A DNA stretch of 64,000 bases from Cryptococcus deneoformans JEC21 (lineage: Eukaryota; Basidiomycota; Tremellomycetes; Tremellales; Cryptococcaceae), in the NCBI RefSeq assembly GCF_000091045.1, contig NC_006682.1, positions 231,001 to 295,000 on the forward strand, in the 5' to 3' direction. Below the pieces are notes generated by a model that searched no databases, was not told the origin of the DNA, and saw nothing but the letters and a program-made list of their open reading frames with translations. Made by a program: the position numbers and the translations under genes. Position 1 is the stretch's first letter. Every line of letters begins with the position of its first letter. Below are positions 12,858 to 23,753 of this stretch, piece after piece.

Positions 12858-13295
12858 GGCCACGAAAAAAGGCTGAATGATACAGTGAGAATAGGAGGAA
12901 TAACAAAAGGCAAAGTCACGAACAACCAGCGGGAAAATCGATAAGCGGCGCCTGGCCCAATATCGGTTGGTGAGCGCAAAACCTCGTTCCAATTATTATT
13001 ATGACTACTTCATTTTATATTAGCTCAGTGATCGCTTTCGTAATAAATAATCGAATTGCCAGCACTTGTATCATCCTATTAAAGATCCATCCAGGGCGGT
13101 CAGCAAACTAATAGATCAACCAGAACGGGCGCCTTCAACGAGTCTTAGCTTTCCGTCTTACCGCGAGGGCGATCCTTTCTTGAGGTCGAAGGCCTGTTGT
13201 GATTGGAATGAAAAATCTATGAAGGTTTCTCAATGCCTTTTGTGGCCGCCCATATCAACTAGTCATAACTATTTCACCGTATCAGAGGCGCTAAG
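12858..13295. promoter_or_regulatory. Divergent intergenic region
   Basis: About 440 bp lie between the chorismate mutase start and the next plus-strand ATG. No coding sequence or recognised site was seen. Confidence 0.45.
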
Positions 13296-13932
13296 ATGGC
13301 AGACGACAACGATCAAAATTCTTCAGCACAGTCGACCAAAACCAAGTTGGACGAATCAAAGCCGGCGGATGCAAGCACCGTGACACAGTCGACCGCTGTG
13401 AAATCTCAAGCAGAGAGACAATTAAACAAGTATTCTTTCCCGACCATCTCCTGCGACGACACCGATGACGATAAACACTGGTCTTTTACTACAGCTTGTG
13501 CATGACTGAAGAATTTAAGGAGTTTGAACAACATGCTCTCGATGATGCGATCGCCAATGGAGTAAATGCATCAGAAGTACAAGCTCGTTGCCAGGATATG
13601 GCCCGAAAGATATCATATTTTTGTCTGGCTATGGGGAAACATACACTGATTTTTGGACACAGATGTCCAGTCCGAGCTCTGTTGTGGCCCGCTTCCCCAA
13701 GAACCAGATCAGTCCATTATTGCAGACTTCAATGTATATGGATTAATGGACGACGGACATGGCATGGCTCACATCTTTCATTGCGCTCCCTGTCGGTTTT
13801 GCCGATATGATGCTTGGTGGTGAATGGGACCCCACCACCACCGTTTCTGAGGTATTCAAAGTGATGATCCCTGAGAGATTTGCGAGATTGAAGCAAAGGG
13901 CAAAATCTGGAAGCAAAATGTTTCTCGGGTGA
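13296..13932 (+). CDS. Uncertain hypothetical gene, possibly decayed
   Basis: An ATG at 13296 opens a hydrophilic Ser/Thr/Lys-rich N-terminus (MADDNDQNSSAQSTKTKLDE). A 66-nt intron (about 13430-13495) joins it in phase to LCMTEEFKEFEQHALDDAIA. Beyond 13622 the reading is unclear. One frame gives SELCCGPLPQEPDQSIIADF. A different frame, not reachable by a normal acceptor, gives SFIALPVGFADMMLGGEWDP and PERFARLKQRAKSGSKMFLG, stopping at 13932. Both look protein-like, so either an unusual splice exists or an indel has broken the gene. I recognise no domain. The extent given covers both segments. Confidence 0.4.
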
Positions 13933-14268
13933 AGAGCATACTGATCTTGTGGGTTGTCATTTGAAACGTAATCTGTGGGATATGTACTTATGTCGTGCAG
14001 AGACGATAGACAAAGATATAGAAACAGTTGGAAAACCACTATCCTGGCTCCTCCGACTCCATCCAGTCCTGATCTCTTGCAGTTCTCCTGCCGCACCCTA
14101 GCTCACGCTTTCTCGCCACATCAAAAATAATCAATCATGTAATGTACAAGGGACTTTTGGTCATGTATATCTTGTAGAAAACGTCGGAGATCGTCCCATA
14201 TTCACATATATGTTTACATGTATACAACTGTGAACAACTTCTTATAAGCCCGACGTCGGATCTGCCGT
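13933..14268. other. Convergent 3' intergenic region
   Basis: About 335 bp between convergent genes. It is A/T-rich around 14100-14240 with no coding signal; it probably holds both 3' ends. Confidence 0.5.
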
Positions 14269-15422
14269 TCACCAAGGAATCTCCAAAGGTCCAGGCTTGT
14301 CAAGCACCTCCTTCCCAAGGACCTCTTCGGCATTTCCAATGCCTTTCGCACCAACTACTAAAATTTAGCGCCCTTCCTCCGTTAGCTGGGTAGAAACTCA
14401 CGTGGAGCCCAAAACTTTCCACTCATACTCAAATCGAGTTTGTCAACAAAATCAGCCAAAGGCTTGGCAGCTTCCTCAGGGGTGATGGCTCCCATCTTGT
14501 CGTAGAACTCTTCCATGCCAGCGTTCTTGGTCATATCTGCGTTCTTATCAACTTGGTTTCCCAAACCTAGAGATTCAAATAGTATAAACTTACCCGTCTT
14601 CAAGAAACCGGGCTAGACAATCTGGTGATCAGTATGTCGCCTCCTAAACAGAGTCATGCTGGATGAACTTACATGGATCATAGCAATAGGGATGCCTCTC
14701 TCCTTGAGGTCGTAGCTCAAGAGATGTCCCACCATGTTGGCAGCAGCCTTACTGCCATGGTGACCAAATGCTCCACCTCCCTCTGACTCCGTTCGTAGAG
14801 TTACAGATCCGGCCTCAGAAGTTAAAAAGAGGATCTTGGCGCTGGGCGATAGAGAAGAGGCAAAAAGGCTATGTAATTGACAAAATTAGCCCGATGGTGA
14901 TTATTCACACCAACTCGCAATGCACTTACAGTGATTTGACGACAAACACAGGTGCAATGGAGCAGACAGAATACATCAAGATTTCGTCTTTCCAGCTAAG
15001 ATTCTCGATCGACTGTAATAAAATCAACGGTCAGTAAAGTGTTGAAGCAGATTCAAAGACGCATCGACCTGCCTCTGGTTTCAGGACACCAGCAACATAG
15101 GCAACAAGATCGACGCTGGCCCCTTGCAGCCCATCCACCACCTTCTGGCCACAATCCTCTTTGGAGCAATCTACACTTTCAATGACCCTCACGCCCTTGG
15201 GAAAAGTGTCAGAAGGGGCGGATCCACGGACAGTAGCGAAGACGTTGCAGGGGTTTATGACTGAGGAGTAATGCTTGACAAGGGCCAGACCAAGACCACG
15301 AGAGGCTCCAACTACGAGGACTGATTGGGGCTGAAAAGCTTACATATTAGCGTCAGAATCGCTTGCTGACAACAGTATCTAAACAAGACCGACGGGCTTC
15401 GGCGGAAACGACGTACAGACAT
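14269..15422 (-). CDS. Short-chain dehydrogenase/reductase with altered catalytic tyrosine
   Basis: The first exon appears to be only ATGTCT (15422-15417). An intron containing a GCTAAT branch-like site leads to PQSVLVVGASRGLGLALVKH, the Rossmann nucleotide-binding motif. Later exons show VDLVAYVAGVLKPEA (the NNAG-equivalent), then KILFLTSEAGSVTLRTESEG and GGAFGHHGSKAAANMVGHLL. In the YxxxK motif the Lys is present but the Tyr position is His. IPIAMIHPGFLKTDMTKNAG is the usual strand after the active site. The C-terminus ends GPLEIPW at TGA 14269-14271. The fold is that of C-factor-like SDRs acting with NAD(P)H. The substrate is unknown, and normal catalysis is doubtful without the Tyr. Confidence 0.85.
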
Positions 15423-16086
15423 GGGAGGTTCTGTATTTGCAGCGTGATCTGTACTTCGGAGGGCCTTTGGTGAAGTGGTTGTTCGATCTAAAGAGGTGAA
15501 GCACAATTGATGGTGATGAACCTTTTTGAACAGGACTGAGTGGGTGGCCAGGGTGCCCTGCCGAACGGCGATTTCATGCTTTTTATGACGTAGACAACTG
15601 ATGACGAACAGAAAGCGCGCCAAGTGGAAGGTGGAGGAGATTGGCTGTTGGTCTCACGCAAGCACAACATTTCCAAGACGGTCAGCAGCATAATTAAGCT
15701 ATTTGAAGTAATCTCTGTCTCTAGCCACATCCTTTTTTTTTACTGTTCTTGACCCCTATATATTTCATATTCCAGTAGTAGAATCTGGGAGATAGCACTC
15801 CCTGTAGAATCATCACACCAAGCACTTTGACCACAAGTCGATGAGGGTGCCGGTAACGAAATGGTTTGAGAGTTGTCAAACACGTAAAGGCGGTCTTTCA
15901 TCATCCACCAATACAGTATAGTAATCTGATGATTAACGCTCTTACCAGCCAAATGATGCTATTTATGCGTTACATGCTAATATTGGCCAGCTTTAGTTAT
16001 GGGTATTTAAATATCTATTAACTGATTGGTTGATTGCTTCTTTCTTCTCACTTTACATACTTCCCCAACCACCAACAGGCTCCTGC
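15423..16086. other. Intergenic, SDR to SBDS-domain gene
   Basis: About 660 bp upstream of the SDR gene. Short open frames here (for example 15488-15730 on the minus strand) have no recognisable protein features. A run of eight or more T lies near 15731. Confidence 0.5.
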
Positions 16087-16802
16087 TTATCGAGGGAAGC
16101 CCATAGCAGCACCTGAGGCACCAGTGGCACGGGTATCGCCGGCTCCTCGGGAAGGGTTCAAGTTGAGCTTGTAGCTATGTCTGAAGTCACTCTTGTGCAT
16201 CTTGCCATTTTGAAGTATAATCATGATGGCAGCCCTGGAAGCCTCCAAGTCAGCTATATTGCCCAGATACATAGTGGATGCGATTAACTCACTCAACAGA
16301 CTTGTCCTTCACGTTCTTCTCGTCACCGAAGAAAACGTTCTCGATTTCTTGTTTAGAGATCTCCCCAAGGGAGCCAGTGTGTCCAGAAGTAGCAGACTTG
16401 TACTATAGACACCACATAAGTCAGTCACAGTTTTAAAAACTCCTTCGTAGCCTCATCAAGTCATGTGACCTGTGAAGCAACAGTATTAGAAAAGATACTC
16501 ACAATCGAGAATTGACCAATAAATCGGGAAAGAGCGATGTCCTTGGCACCATCCTTCCATCGCTCGTACTACGACAAGGTCGTCAGCATGAGAACATCAG
16601 CGGATGGAGTGTCATCCATAGTGACAATGTGGAGAAGAAACGAGACTCACGTCGGCAACATCGTCAACGAAGACCATGTATTCATCGGCATACTCGCTTG
16701 AGAAAGGGACACAAGCCGTCAACCATCGTGGAACCTGATGGAATGAGTGCTAAAGGGAACTTACTTGGGCTTGTAAACAACAGCAACAGCAACGCTAGAC
16801 AT
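16087..16802 (-). CDS. SBDS N-terminal-domain protein, Rtc3/YHR087W-like
   Basis: A small protein starts MSSVAVAVVYKPK at 16802. After an intron it continues EYADEYMVFVDDVADYERWK, KDIALSRFIGQFSI, SGHTGSLGEISKQEIENVFF and IILQNGKMHKSDF. The order matches the single SBDS domain of yeast Rtc3, whose GELGxxSKxQVENxF and ILxNGK motifs align. The tail (LNPSRGAGDTRATGASGAAM) is disordered, and the stop is at 16087. The SBDS fold in larger proteins acts in 60S ribosome maturation. Rtc3-type proteins are one-domain relatives linked to stress and RNA metabolism, with no settled biochemistry. At about 120 residues the length fits. There are four or so short introns. Confidence 0.85.
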
Positions 16803-18625
16803 TGTGAGGGATGTGTATGGTTTGGTTGTTGTAGAAGTGTTTGATTAGGGTAGAGATAAATTGAATGGGTTGTAATAGAGTGAGTGGATGAAGGAGAAAG
16901 AAAGGGGGATGTGTATCGGAAGGGCTTTTTATAGTTGAAATCGACTCCGTTCTGGCTCTGACGATGGGCCACAAGCGTGATCACAGGGTTCTCTACCGGT
17001 CACTGCCCAGTCAGCAGATGATGTCATACCCGGTCTATGAGCGGCTTCCTCCGTCATCCTGTCCTGATATTTTCTTCACGTATTAATAAATGACACATTT
17101 TGGTTCTACCAACTTTAGTTAACCTATCTACGAACATTTTCATATATATTTAAAAGCTGCATTCACGCCCGACGATTTCTTATTTCCGCCAACCTTCTCA
17201 ACGTAAAGTGTCCCTGGTTCAAAATACCAGTTATCGACGACTTCCGGTTGACTGACCTGTGGTATGGCGAAAATAAATGTTATGGCGACAAAAAATGAAG
17301 ATGAAAGATGCAAAGATAGCCAAGAGTCTTAGCATTCTAGGCATATGGAGCAAGCGAATGTAACCAAGAGCGAGCAGATTCAGGTCTGAGAGGCTGTAAA
17401 CCGGCTGATCATTAGGCTGATAACAGATGGGCAGCTTCCATTCCGTTGATGCTATCGGGGCATTAACAGCAGACCCCAGCTATGTGAAAAAAAAATCGCT
17501 TGCCTTGGCATCCATGCCTGTACGCGATCCTGCTAGAAGGGATCTGGTACGCCCGCCGTAGCTCTTGTAGACTTGGGGATTAAACTGATCATGAAGGAGC
17601 AGGCAAATTACAGGTGTAATCTCCAGAAAAGTGAAGACAGTAGGGCTTTGTAGTGGGCTCTGGAGAGGAGACAAATAACAGATCTTGGGGTCTTCCCAGT
17701 AATTTCGTGTGTCGTCTTGTGGGTCTCAATAGATAAGCAAGACAATTGTGGATTGGCCGTAGACTTCCTGTGTCAATTGTAGGACTTTCTAGGAAGCTGT
17801 CATCATCGCTGGGTAGTTTTCATTCTTTGTCAGATGGGGGCATGAGGGGTGATGAAGATGGCAAACAGCGTGGTGATACGTAGGCCGCAGCGTCGAGCAA
17901 GATCTGAAGGTTCCTGGCATCATGCATAAAAAGATCAAAACGCGTTAATTCGGTATCACCAGCGAGTCCCTCTCGAATCACAGTATTTTGTTTCTTCGCT
18001 ACCCTTGCACCGGACCTTATAATAATGTTGTCCATGTCTCTGTCTGTCGTGTGCCGTCTTTTCTGCCTTTTTTATCATTTCGAATCGGATGCTGACAAGG
18101 CGACGGAGTATACTGTGGAAAATAATGATCGATAGGGCAGATAAATTTCGCTGAGGCTAAACCAAATTAACGAACAAATTTCCGTCAGCTGTAGAGATAG
18201 ACAAAGTCTAGTTTAGAACTTAATGGTGAGCAATAAAGACAGTCCAACGTGTCGTCGTGCGTAGACAAGATAGTAGCCAACAAAAGATCCTGCCGTTTCA
18301 GAACATATAGTCCATATCACCATGCACATGGTCAAGGAGCAAGCAGCACGCCTACCGCCAACAAATACTAGCGCATGAACAAACAACCATTCACAATCGA
18401 CAAGTATCAGGCCATGTACGCTGTCGCAGACGATCGCCGAAGTTACTTGTATTGCTGGGTACCTGAACCCAACCATATACATTGCCTTGAAACAGCCTCC
18501 CTTCTGTCTGTCGCTATGTATAAGCTCCTCTATACATTTTTGATCTTTTCACGTCATGGATATCCTTGAATGGTTATAATCGCAAGGAAGCTAGTCAATA
18601 TATCTAACGATCAAAATGGAACGCT
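16803..18625. other. Gene-poor interval with one candidate small ORF
   Basis: About 1.8 kb between the SBDS-domain gene start and the HGH1 stop. A 71-codon minus-strand frame at 17820-18035 and another at 17480-17674 look somewhat protein-like. Otherwise the interval is A/T-rich and lacks recognised features. Confidence 0.5.
17820..18035 (-). CDS. Candidate small ORF, function unknown
   Basis: The frame begins MDNIIIRSGARVAKKQNTVI and continues REGLAGDTELTRFDLFMHDA, with balanced composition unlike most shadow frames. It may continue through an intron (a GTATCACC donor-like site lies inside at about 17875) into the frame at 17480-17674. No family is recognised. It could be chance, or a relic. 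Confidence 0.25.
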   Translation of the reverse strand: MDNIIIRSGARVAKKQNTVIREGLAGDTELTRFDLFMHDARNLQILLDAAAYVSPRCLPSSSPLMPPSDKE

Positions 18626-20350
18626 TTAGACCTCAACGACATCCAATTCTCCCATTTCTTCTTCCTCTCCTTCTTGCTTGACTGCACCCCTGACAAGCTC
18701 TTCTATATGATCTTCCTTGGTATCTCTACTTTCGTCACGTTGTAAGAGACCAACAAATCGCTCAATAGAGTCCTTGATCTACCACATTGTCAGTTCGTGA
18801 ATGCCGTATGGATGAGAGTTTTCCCGCTTACCTGTTGATCTGTCTCAACCTTGTGGTGCTCTCGAACGACGTAGTAGGCACCTCGGTTTCGAAGGGCTTC
18901 TCGGCCAGTGAAAGCTTAATGATACGCTTAGTGACTACTATCAAAAGAGGTGATGAGATCACTTACTAGTAGCAAGCAAAAGCAGAATTTCGACACACAT
19001 CATACGGAGCACTGGGTCCCTCTCACGTTCCTTCTCGGGAGGAAGGAACTGCAGAGTAGGGGGGAGCTTGTCCATTTCCTGATGGCGGAAATATCAGCTA
19101 AACAATTTCATGAGCATCATTGCCGAAGACGTACATCAATGTCATATTCTTCAGGACCCATGAGAGGAGCCAAAACCCAAGGCAAAACATCAACGCCCTT
19201 GATCATTCGCGTAGGGTCTGAGGGCAATCTAACTCGGTCCTCTAAGTTGATGACTTAGTATGTACTATATTCGGTTCAAAGACAAATTATCCCTCACCTT
19301 CACTAGCCAACAACCAACCCATACTGGCCCGGTCCATAGCACAGTTCTTGATACATCCCAGGGCACCACCTCGCCTGATAGTATCAGGGTGACCTGTGTA
19401 AACAACAATTTTTGATAACAGGGGCTCATCGCCTTCTGAAGGTGTAGCATCGGCAGGTTGCGGAAAGGGAGGACGAGGAATGAGAAGAAGTTGTCTGGTT
19501 GCAGGGGCCATTGAGATGTTGGCAAAGACTGAAGCCAAAAAGTTACAGTCACCCTTACGTTTACCGGTACCCTCCTTTACACCATCAGAAGCACCATCCT
19601 CAAAAGCCTGTACCAATGCTCGGATCGCTTCGATCTCCCTCTCAGGTTCTTGACCGGCCTCGGCATTGACAAGACCGATTGTAGGGTCACGGAAATCAGG
19701 GTGGATAGTCGATGATGCTGATCCAGAAGCAGGAAGGAAATACGGTGGATAGTGTTTAGATTTGGGGAGAGGGATTATAGGGATTGTGAGATTGGCAAGA
19801 TTGGAGATCAAAGAAGGGTGGGAAGTGATGTTGGACAGCAACATGGAAGTAAGGGGAGAAAGAGGGGAGGTGGTGTTCTAGAGAACAATAAGCATCTTGC
19901 TGAGTAGCTTTTACAGCTTTCCACTCACGGCAGTATACGATACAAGCCAGACAAGAAATTCCTTGTCGGAAATGTGTCGGGCCACAACAGGATTATCCGA
20001 AAGGTTGATCAAAGCGGAAAGGGCATCGTGTGCGATGGGCTGACCAATACATGTTAAAAAGGTTGAAAGCTTCCAGCAAAATGAATAAAGCCTACCGCTT
20101 GGTCCATGCACAAGTATGTCAAGTCCTTCAAAGCCTTTATTTTGATTTCGTCCTCATCTGACCCATCTTTCCTTTTGTTGGGCACCAGTCCGTTGCCGCT
20201 AGTAGTGGTGCCAGCAAAAGAGGAAGGGATGAAGATGTTTCGGTTGGTCGAGTTCTTGGGAGTGTGGCCTACAAGGTTTTGGAGAGCGAGATGCCTAGCT
20301 GAGGGGTTAGGAGAGTCGAGAAATTGGAAGAGCTCGGTAAGGGAAGCCAT
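18626..20350 (-). CDS. HGH1: HGH1/FAM203 family armadillo-like protein
   Basis: Start ATG at 20350: MASLTELFQFLDSPNPSARH, LALQNLVGHTPKNST, then the helical-repeat core IAHDALSALINLSDNPVVAR with HISDKEFLVWLVSY. The large exon 19287-19844 has NFLASVFANISMAPATRQLL and GGALGCIKNCAMDRASMGWL. The C-terminal exons show MIKGVDVLPWVLAPLMGPEE, LPPTLQFLPPEKERERDPVL, EILLLLATTFTGREALRNRG and AYYVVREHHKVETDQQIKDS, which are hallmark HGH1 segments. An acidic tail (EGEEEEMGELDVVEV) ends at 18626. In yeast, Hgh1 is a cytosolic cochaperone helping fold elongation factor eEF2 with TRiC. It shares a 305-bp divergent promoter region with RAE1. Confidence 0.93.
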
Positions 20351-20655
20351 TATGGAGACGTGTGGATGCGAACAAAAGTGTGAAATGTATCAGAAATTTC
20401 GTTGTGTTTCATAATGACGATCGGGTGGATGTAAAATTTCCCACGGTTGTCTTTGGACTTCAATAAGTTGTTTCTTTCTCGTTCGTATGAACTGTCCGAG
20501 CTATCTGCTGCTTTTCGTCTTAACTGCTATTCTCATCTTCAATTTATACCTATTTCCAGCCATAGCCACGGCCCCACAGGGTAACTGGCCATTTCCATAA
20601 CCCCTTATACTTCTCCACACTCGTTAAGCACTACGCCCCGCGCACATCCTCAACC
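20351..20655. promoter_or_regulatory. HGH1/RAE1 divergent promoter
   Basis: 305 bp separate the two divergent ATGs. The region must hold both promoters. A pyrimidine-rich stretch lies near 20480-20560. No specific site is assigned. Confidence 0.6.
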
Positions 20656-22188
20656 ATGCTCTCTACCTTCCGAACCGGCGTCAAGGATATTGAACTCGCC
20701 AACCCTCCTACAGACTCAATCTCTAGAATCGAATTCTCTCCCACCGCCGACATACTTGCTGTTGCGAGTTGGGACAACAATGTGGGTTGAGCAGCCGGTC
20801 AATCCATTCTGCTCTTATTAATATTGTCTGAACTTTAGGTGCGGTTATACGACGTAAACTCGCAAGGGCAGAACCAAGGGAAGGCGATGTACTCTCATCA
20901 GGCTCCTGTGCTTGATTTAACTTGGTCGGCAGTATGTTGCTTCCTATACAACCCAATTATAGGCCTAACTGATGTCTTTGATCAGGACGGCCAATATGTC
21001 TTCTCCTCCGGATGCGACAACGCTGCTCAAATGTACAACGTCCAAACACAGCAAGCACAACAAGTAGCTCAACATGATGCACCCATAAAGTGTGTTGAAT
21101 TTGCCGAAGTGCCGGGAAGTGGACAGGTTTTGATTACAGCGGGTTGGGATAAGAAACTCAAGGTGAGAGACACAGGTTCTCCGTTCTTAAGCATATTGGT
21201 GACCTATCTCAGTACTGGGACTTGAGATCACCCAACCCTATTGCAACTATCGACCTCTCTGATAGGGCCTATTCGATGAGCGTTGCTCAACAACTGTTGG
21301 TCTGTGCTACCGGTGACCGTCAACTGCATGTCATCAATCTTTCAAGCCCTACCACCATCTTCAAGGTTTGTCCGCATATTGATATACAACTGATCGAAAG
21401 AGCTAATTTTAAGGTTCAGAGTATCGAGTCACCGTTGAAATGGCAAACACGAGTTGTCAGCTGTTTTCCTACTGGAGACGCATTCGCTGTTGGAAGTATT
21501 GAGGGACGAGTAGCTATCCAGTGAGTGATTTTGTTGTATATTCAGGAGAAAAGCTGATCTCCTTGTATGTAAAGATACCCTGGAGAGGATGATAAGTAAG
21601 TTGATAGTGGATAACGCACTGCGACAAACTAATGATAACCACAGGCGAAATTTCTCTTTCAAATGTCATCGATACGACATCCCTACTGGTAGCATGCCGC
21701 GAACTCCCGCCGTCAGCGGCTCCCAGAATGTTTTCGCTATCAACTCTCTCACTTTCCACAAGGTGCAGGGAACTTTCTGCTCTGGTGGCAGCGACGGTAG
21801 TTTGACATTCTGGGACGGTATCTCTCGAACAAAGCTTAAGAGTGAGCACTTCGGAGTCTTCTGTGCCGTAGTGTGTGGACATGGAGCTGATGAACCAACT
21901 AGCTTTCTCCTGCAAGGATTTGAACAACGGAGACACAGATGTACGACCACCAAGATTTGGTACTCCCATCGTGTCTACTTCCTTTAACCGAACCCAAGAA
22001 ATCATCGCGTAGTGGGTCATGCTCGGGCTGTTGCCTCATTTGATCACTAACCAATGACTTCAAGTGCCATGTCATATGATTGGTCCAAGGGCCACAGCGG
22101 TGTCCCACCTGCGGGACAAAACATTAACAAAGTTATGTTGCACCCTGTCAAGCCTGAAGAAGTCAACAAGAAGCCCAAGAGGAATTAA
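20656..22188 (+). CDS. RAE1: RAE1/GLE2 mRNA export WD40 protein
   Basis: From ATG at 20656: MLSTFRTGVKDIELANPPTD, SISRIEFSPTADILAVASWD, then VRLYDVNSQGQNQGKAMYSH, DGQYVFSSGCDNAAQMYNVQ, VLITAGWDKKLK and YWDLRSPNPIATIDLSDRAY. These are successive WD40 blades in the Rae1 order. KWQTRVVSCFPTGDAFAVGS, IEGRVAIQYP, FSFKCHRYD and INSLTFHKVQGTFCSGGSDG are especially typical of Rae1, which binds the GLEBS motif of Nup98 at the nuclear pore. The C-terminus AMSYDWSKGHSG and a Lys-rich end (KKPKRN) stop at 22188. The protein acts in mRNA export and spindle assembly. It has at least seven short introns. It faces away from HGH1. Confidence 0.95.
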
Positions 22189-22874
22189 AAGTGTTGAAAT
22201 GAACAAAGCCGTGTAAAGTGGCAGAGACCAGCATTCTGGGCATGGAGGAGAGAGGAATTAGACTGTAAGCAGGAAGCATCTGTCTAGTATTAATTGGTGC
22301 TTTCTTCTAATTCAGGTTATTCGTGAAGCATGAGTACGGTTTTTCGTGACCCATCCTGTCGTTCGCCGAGTGATGAAGGGATTGTCATATTTGGTTACCA
22401 AATTCGTATAGCCTGTGTACCCTAGTTTCATCCCTTTCGTCAAGCTCAATTTTGTTACAAAGCTTTCCATTTCTAATCTGTTAACGATCTCACTTCAATC
22501 CGGTCTGGTCCGAGAAGCTAATGCGGCTGACGTCCGGAGTGTGGAGGAATCAAGAGTGGTCAATAAAACTATAAATTACTATGCCGGAAATTCAGTGCTT
22601 AGCATAAAAGCTCCACCATCCTCTTGCATCGTCGATGTGCTTTTATCACTATCGTCATTGGTATACTGTCGTGCAATCCCAAATGATCACAAAGTGTACC
22701 GTAGAAGATAAGCGGCCTCACATTACCTTAATTGTACTAATTATAAAATATGACTATCATTTGAAATCCGACAATGCGATGATTTTCTTGTTCAATTCAT
22801 CCCAAGGATACGTGTAGAACAGATTGGCTTCTTTATCTCTCCGACTCGGCAAATATCTAGCTGCTGGCATTTTC
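22189..22874. other. Intergenic after RAE1
   Basis: RAE1 3' region and A/T-rich DNA. A 37-codon minus-strand frame near 22866-22753 begins MPAARYLPSRRDKEANLFYT and looks protein-like, but it overlaps equally plausible plus-strand frames, so it is not called. Confidence 0.4.
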
Positions 22875-23345
22875 GCGAACCAGTCAAATTATGTAGTTCT
22901 CGTACGCTGTTGATCTACCAGAAGCAGACTCAGAATTTGTAGCTGTGTTCTTCAAAAAGCGCAGTGGCATGATCTTTATTTGTATTCTACTTCCTACGAG
23001 AATACTACTCTTCAACCATTATAATATCATGTTTAATAGCAATTTTATTCTGATTAACCAGGCAAACTCAAAAGCCCAAAATACCCAGTCGTTCTTCCTG
23101 ATCCTTCTGATCCGGGATATCAATCGTATCAGGGAGAGATGTTACTAGAAATTGAATCAAGGGCCAATCCAGATTATTTCGCCAAGACCATTAAACAGCT
23201 GGTGCGTCTTTTGATCTCATTGATCAAAATTTTTCATACCGTGCACGCAGACCCATGCAATTCAAGCCGTTTCAACGTAGTGGCCCCAAGGTTTGTCCGA
23301 CACACCCTCAATCCAGCTCAAAACAAATTGAAGACATCCGAATAG
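22875..23345 (+). pseudogene. Unrecognised spliced gene fragment, probably decaying
   Basis: After a possible acceptor (...ATGTAG) the plus strand reads FSYAVDLPEADSEFVAVFFK and KRSGMIFI. An intron-like stretch (GTATTC to ATTAACCAG, ending about 23060) joins it in exact phase to CKLKSPKYPVVLPDPSDPGY, QSYQGEMLLEIESRANPDYF and AKTIKQL. A second intron-like stretch (GTGCGT to CACGCAG, 23201-23251) leads to THAIQAVST and a stop. Just beyond, other frames give WPQGLSDTPSIQLKTN and EDIRIALPKIVKWERW, as if coding continued past a stop and a frameshift. No start, 5' exons or family are identifiable. It lies between RAE1 and the NDUFAF6-like gene. It may be a real short gene or a relic. Confidence 0.4.
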
Positions 23346-23753
23346 CCTTGCCGAAGATCGTGAAATGGGAGAGATGGAGATTGTACATTGGCCGGAGCGG
23401 GGCGCCATAACAAGGGAAAAAAGGATCTGAGAGTCCTGGATGGTATAATACAAGGAGACGTTTCAACTGACGATGTGCTGATGGGATCAAGCTGCTTATG
23501 TTCCCATTATCAATGCTAACAATCGATCACGTTGTTCCTTTATCATTATCCCTTCCCAACCAGCGGTCTTCAATGTTGGCAGATGATGAATGCAGGCATT
23601 CAAAGACCTTCTCCTCAATTCATGGGGTGACGGAGATGTTGAAATGATAAAAGCCAAGTGATCACCCTCATAGTGTAGCATCATCGGAAACAAAATGCGA
23701 TGCATATACTTATGGAATGAATTGAGAGGTTTGTCCGCAGGTCGGAAGTAAGT
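23346..23753. other. Intergenic with protein-like fragments
   Basis: Plus-strand pieces such as VPIINANNRSRCSFIIIPSQ (about 23501) and AFKDLLLNSWGDGDVEMIKA (about 23597) look coding but are in different frames with stops between. They may continue the decayed gene upstream. Confidence 0.35.

Noticed and set aside
13743..14096. Long minus-strand frame opposite the hypothetical gene at 13296
   Set aside because: Appears to be the shadow of the plus-strand coding-like frame SFIALPVGF... .
21514..22020. 168-codon minus-strand frame
   Set aside because: Complementary to RAE1 exons, which are clearly coding on the plus strand.
22753..22866. Minus-strand 37-codon ORF MPAARYLPSRRDKEANLFYT...
   Set aside because: Protein-like, but the overlapping plus-strand frame is equally so, no promoter or homologue can be named, and it is too short to support alone.
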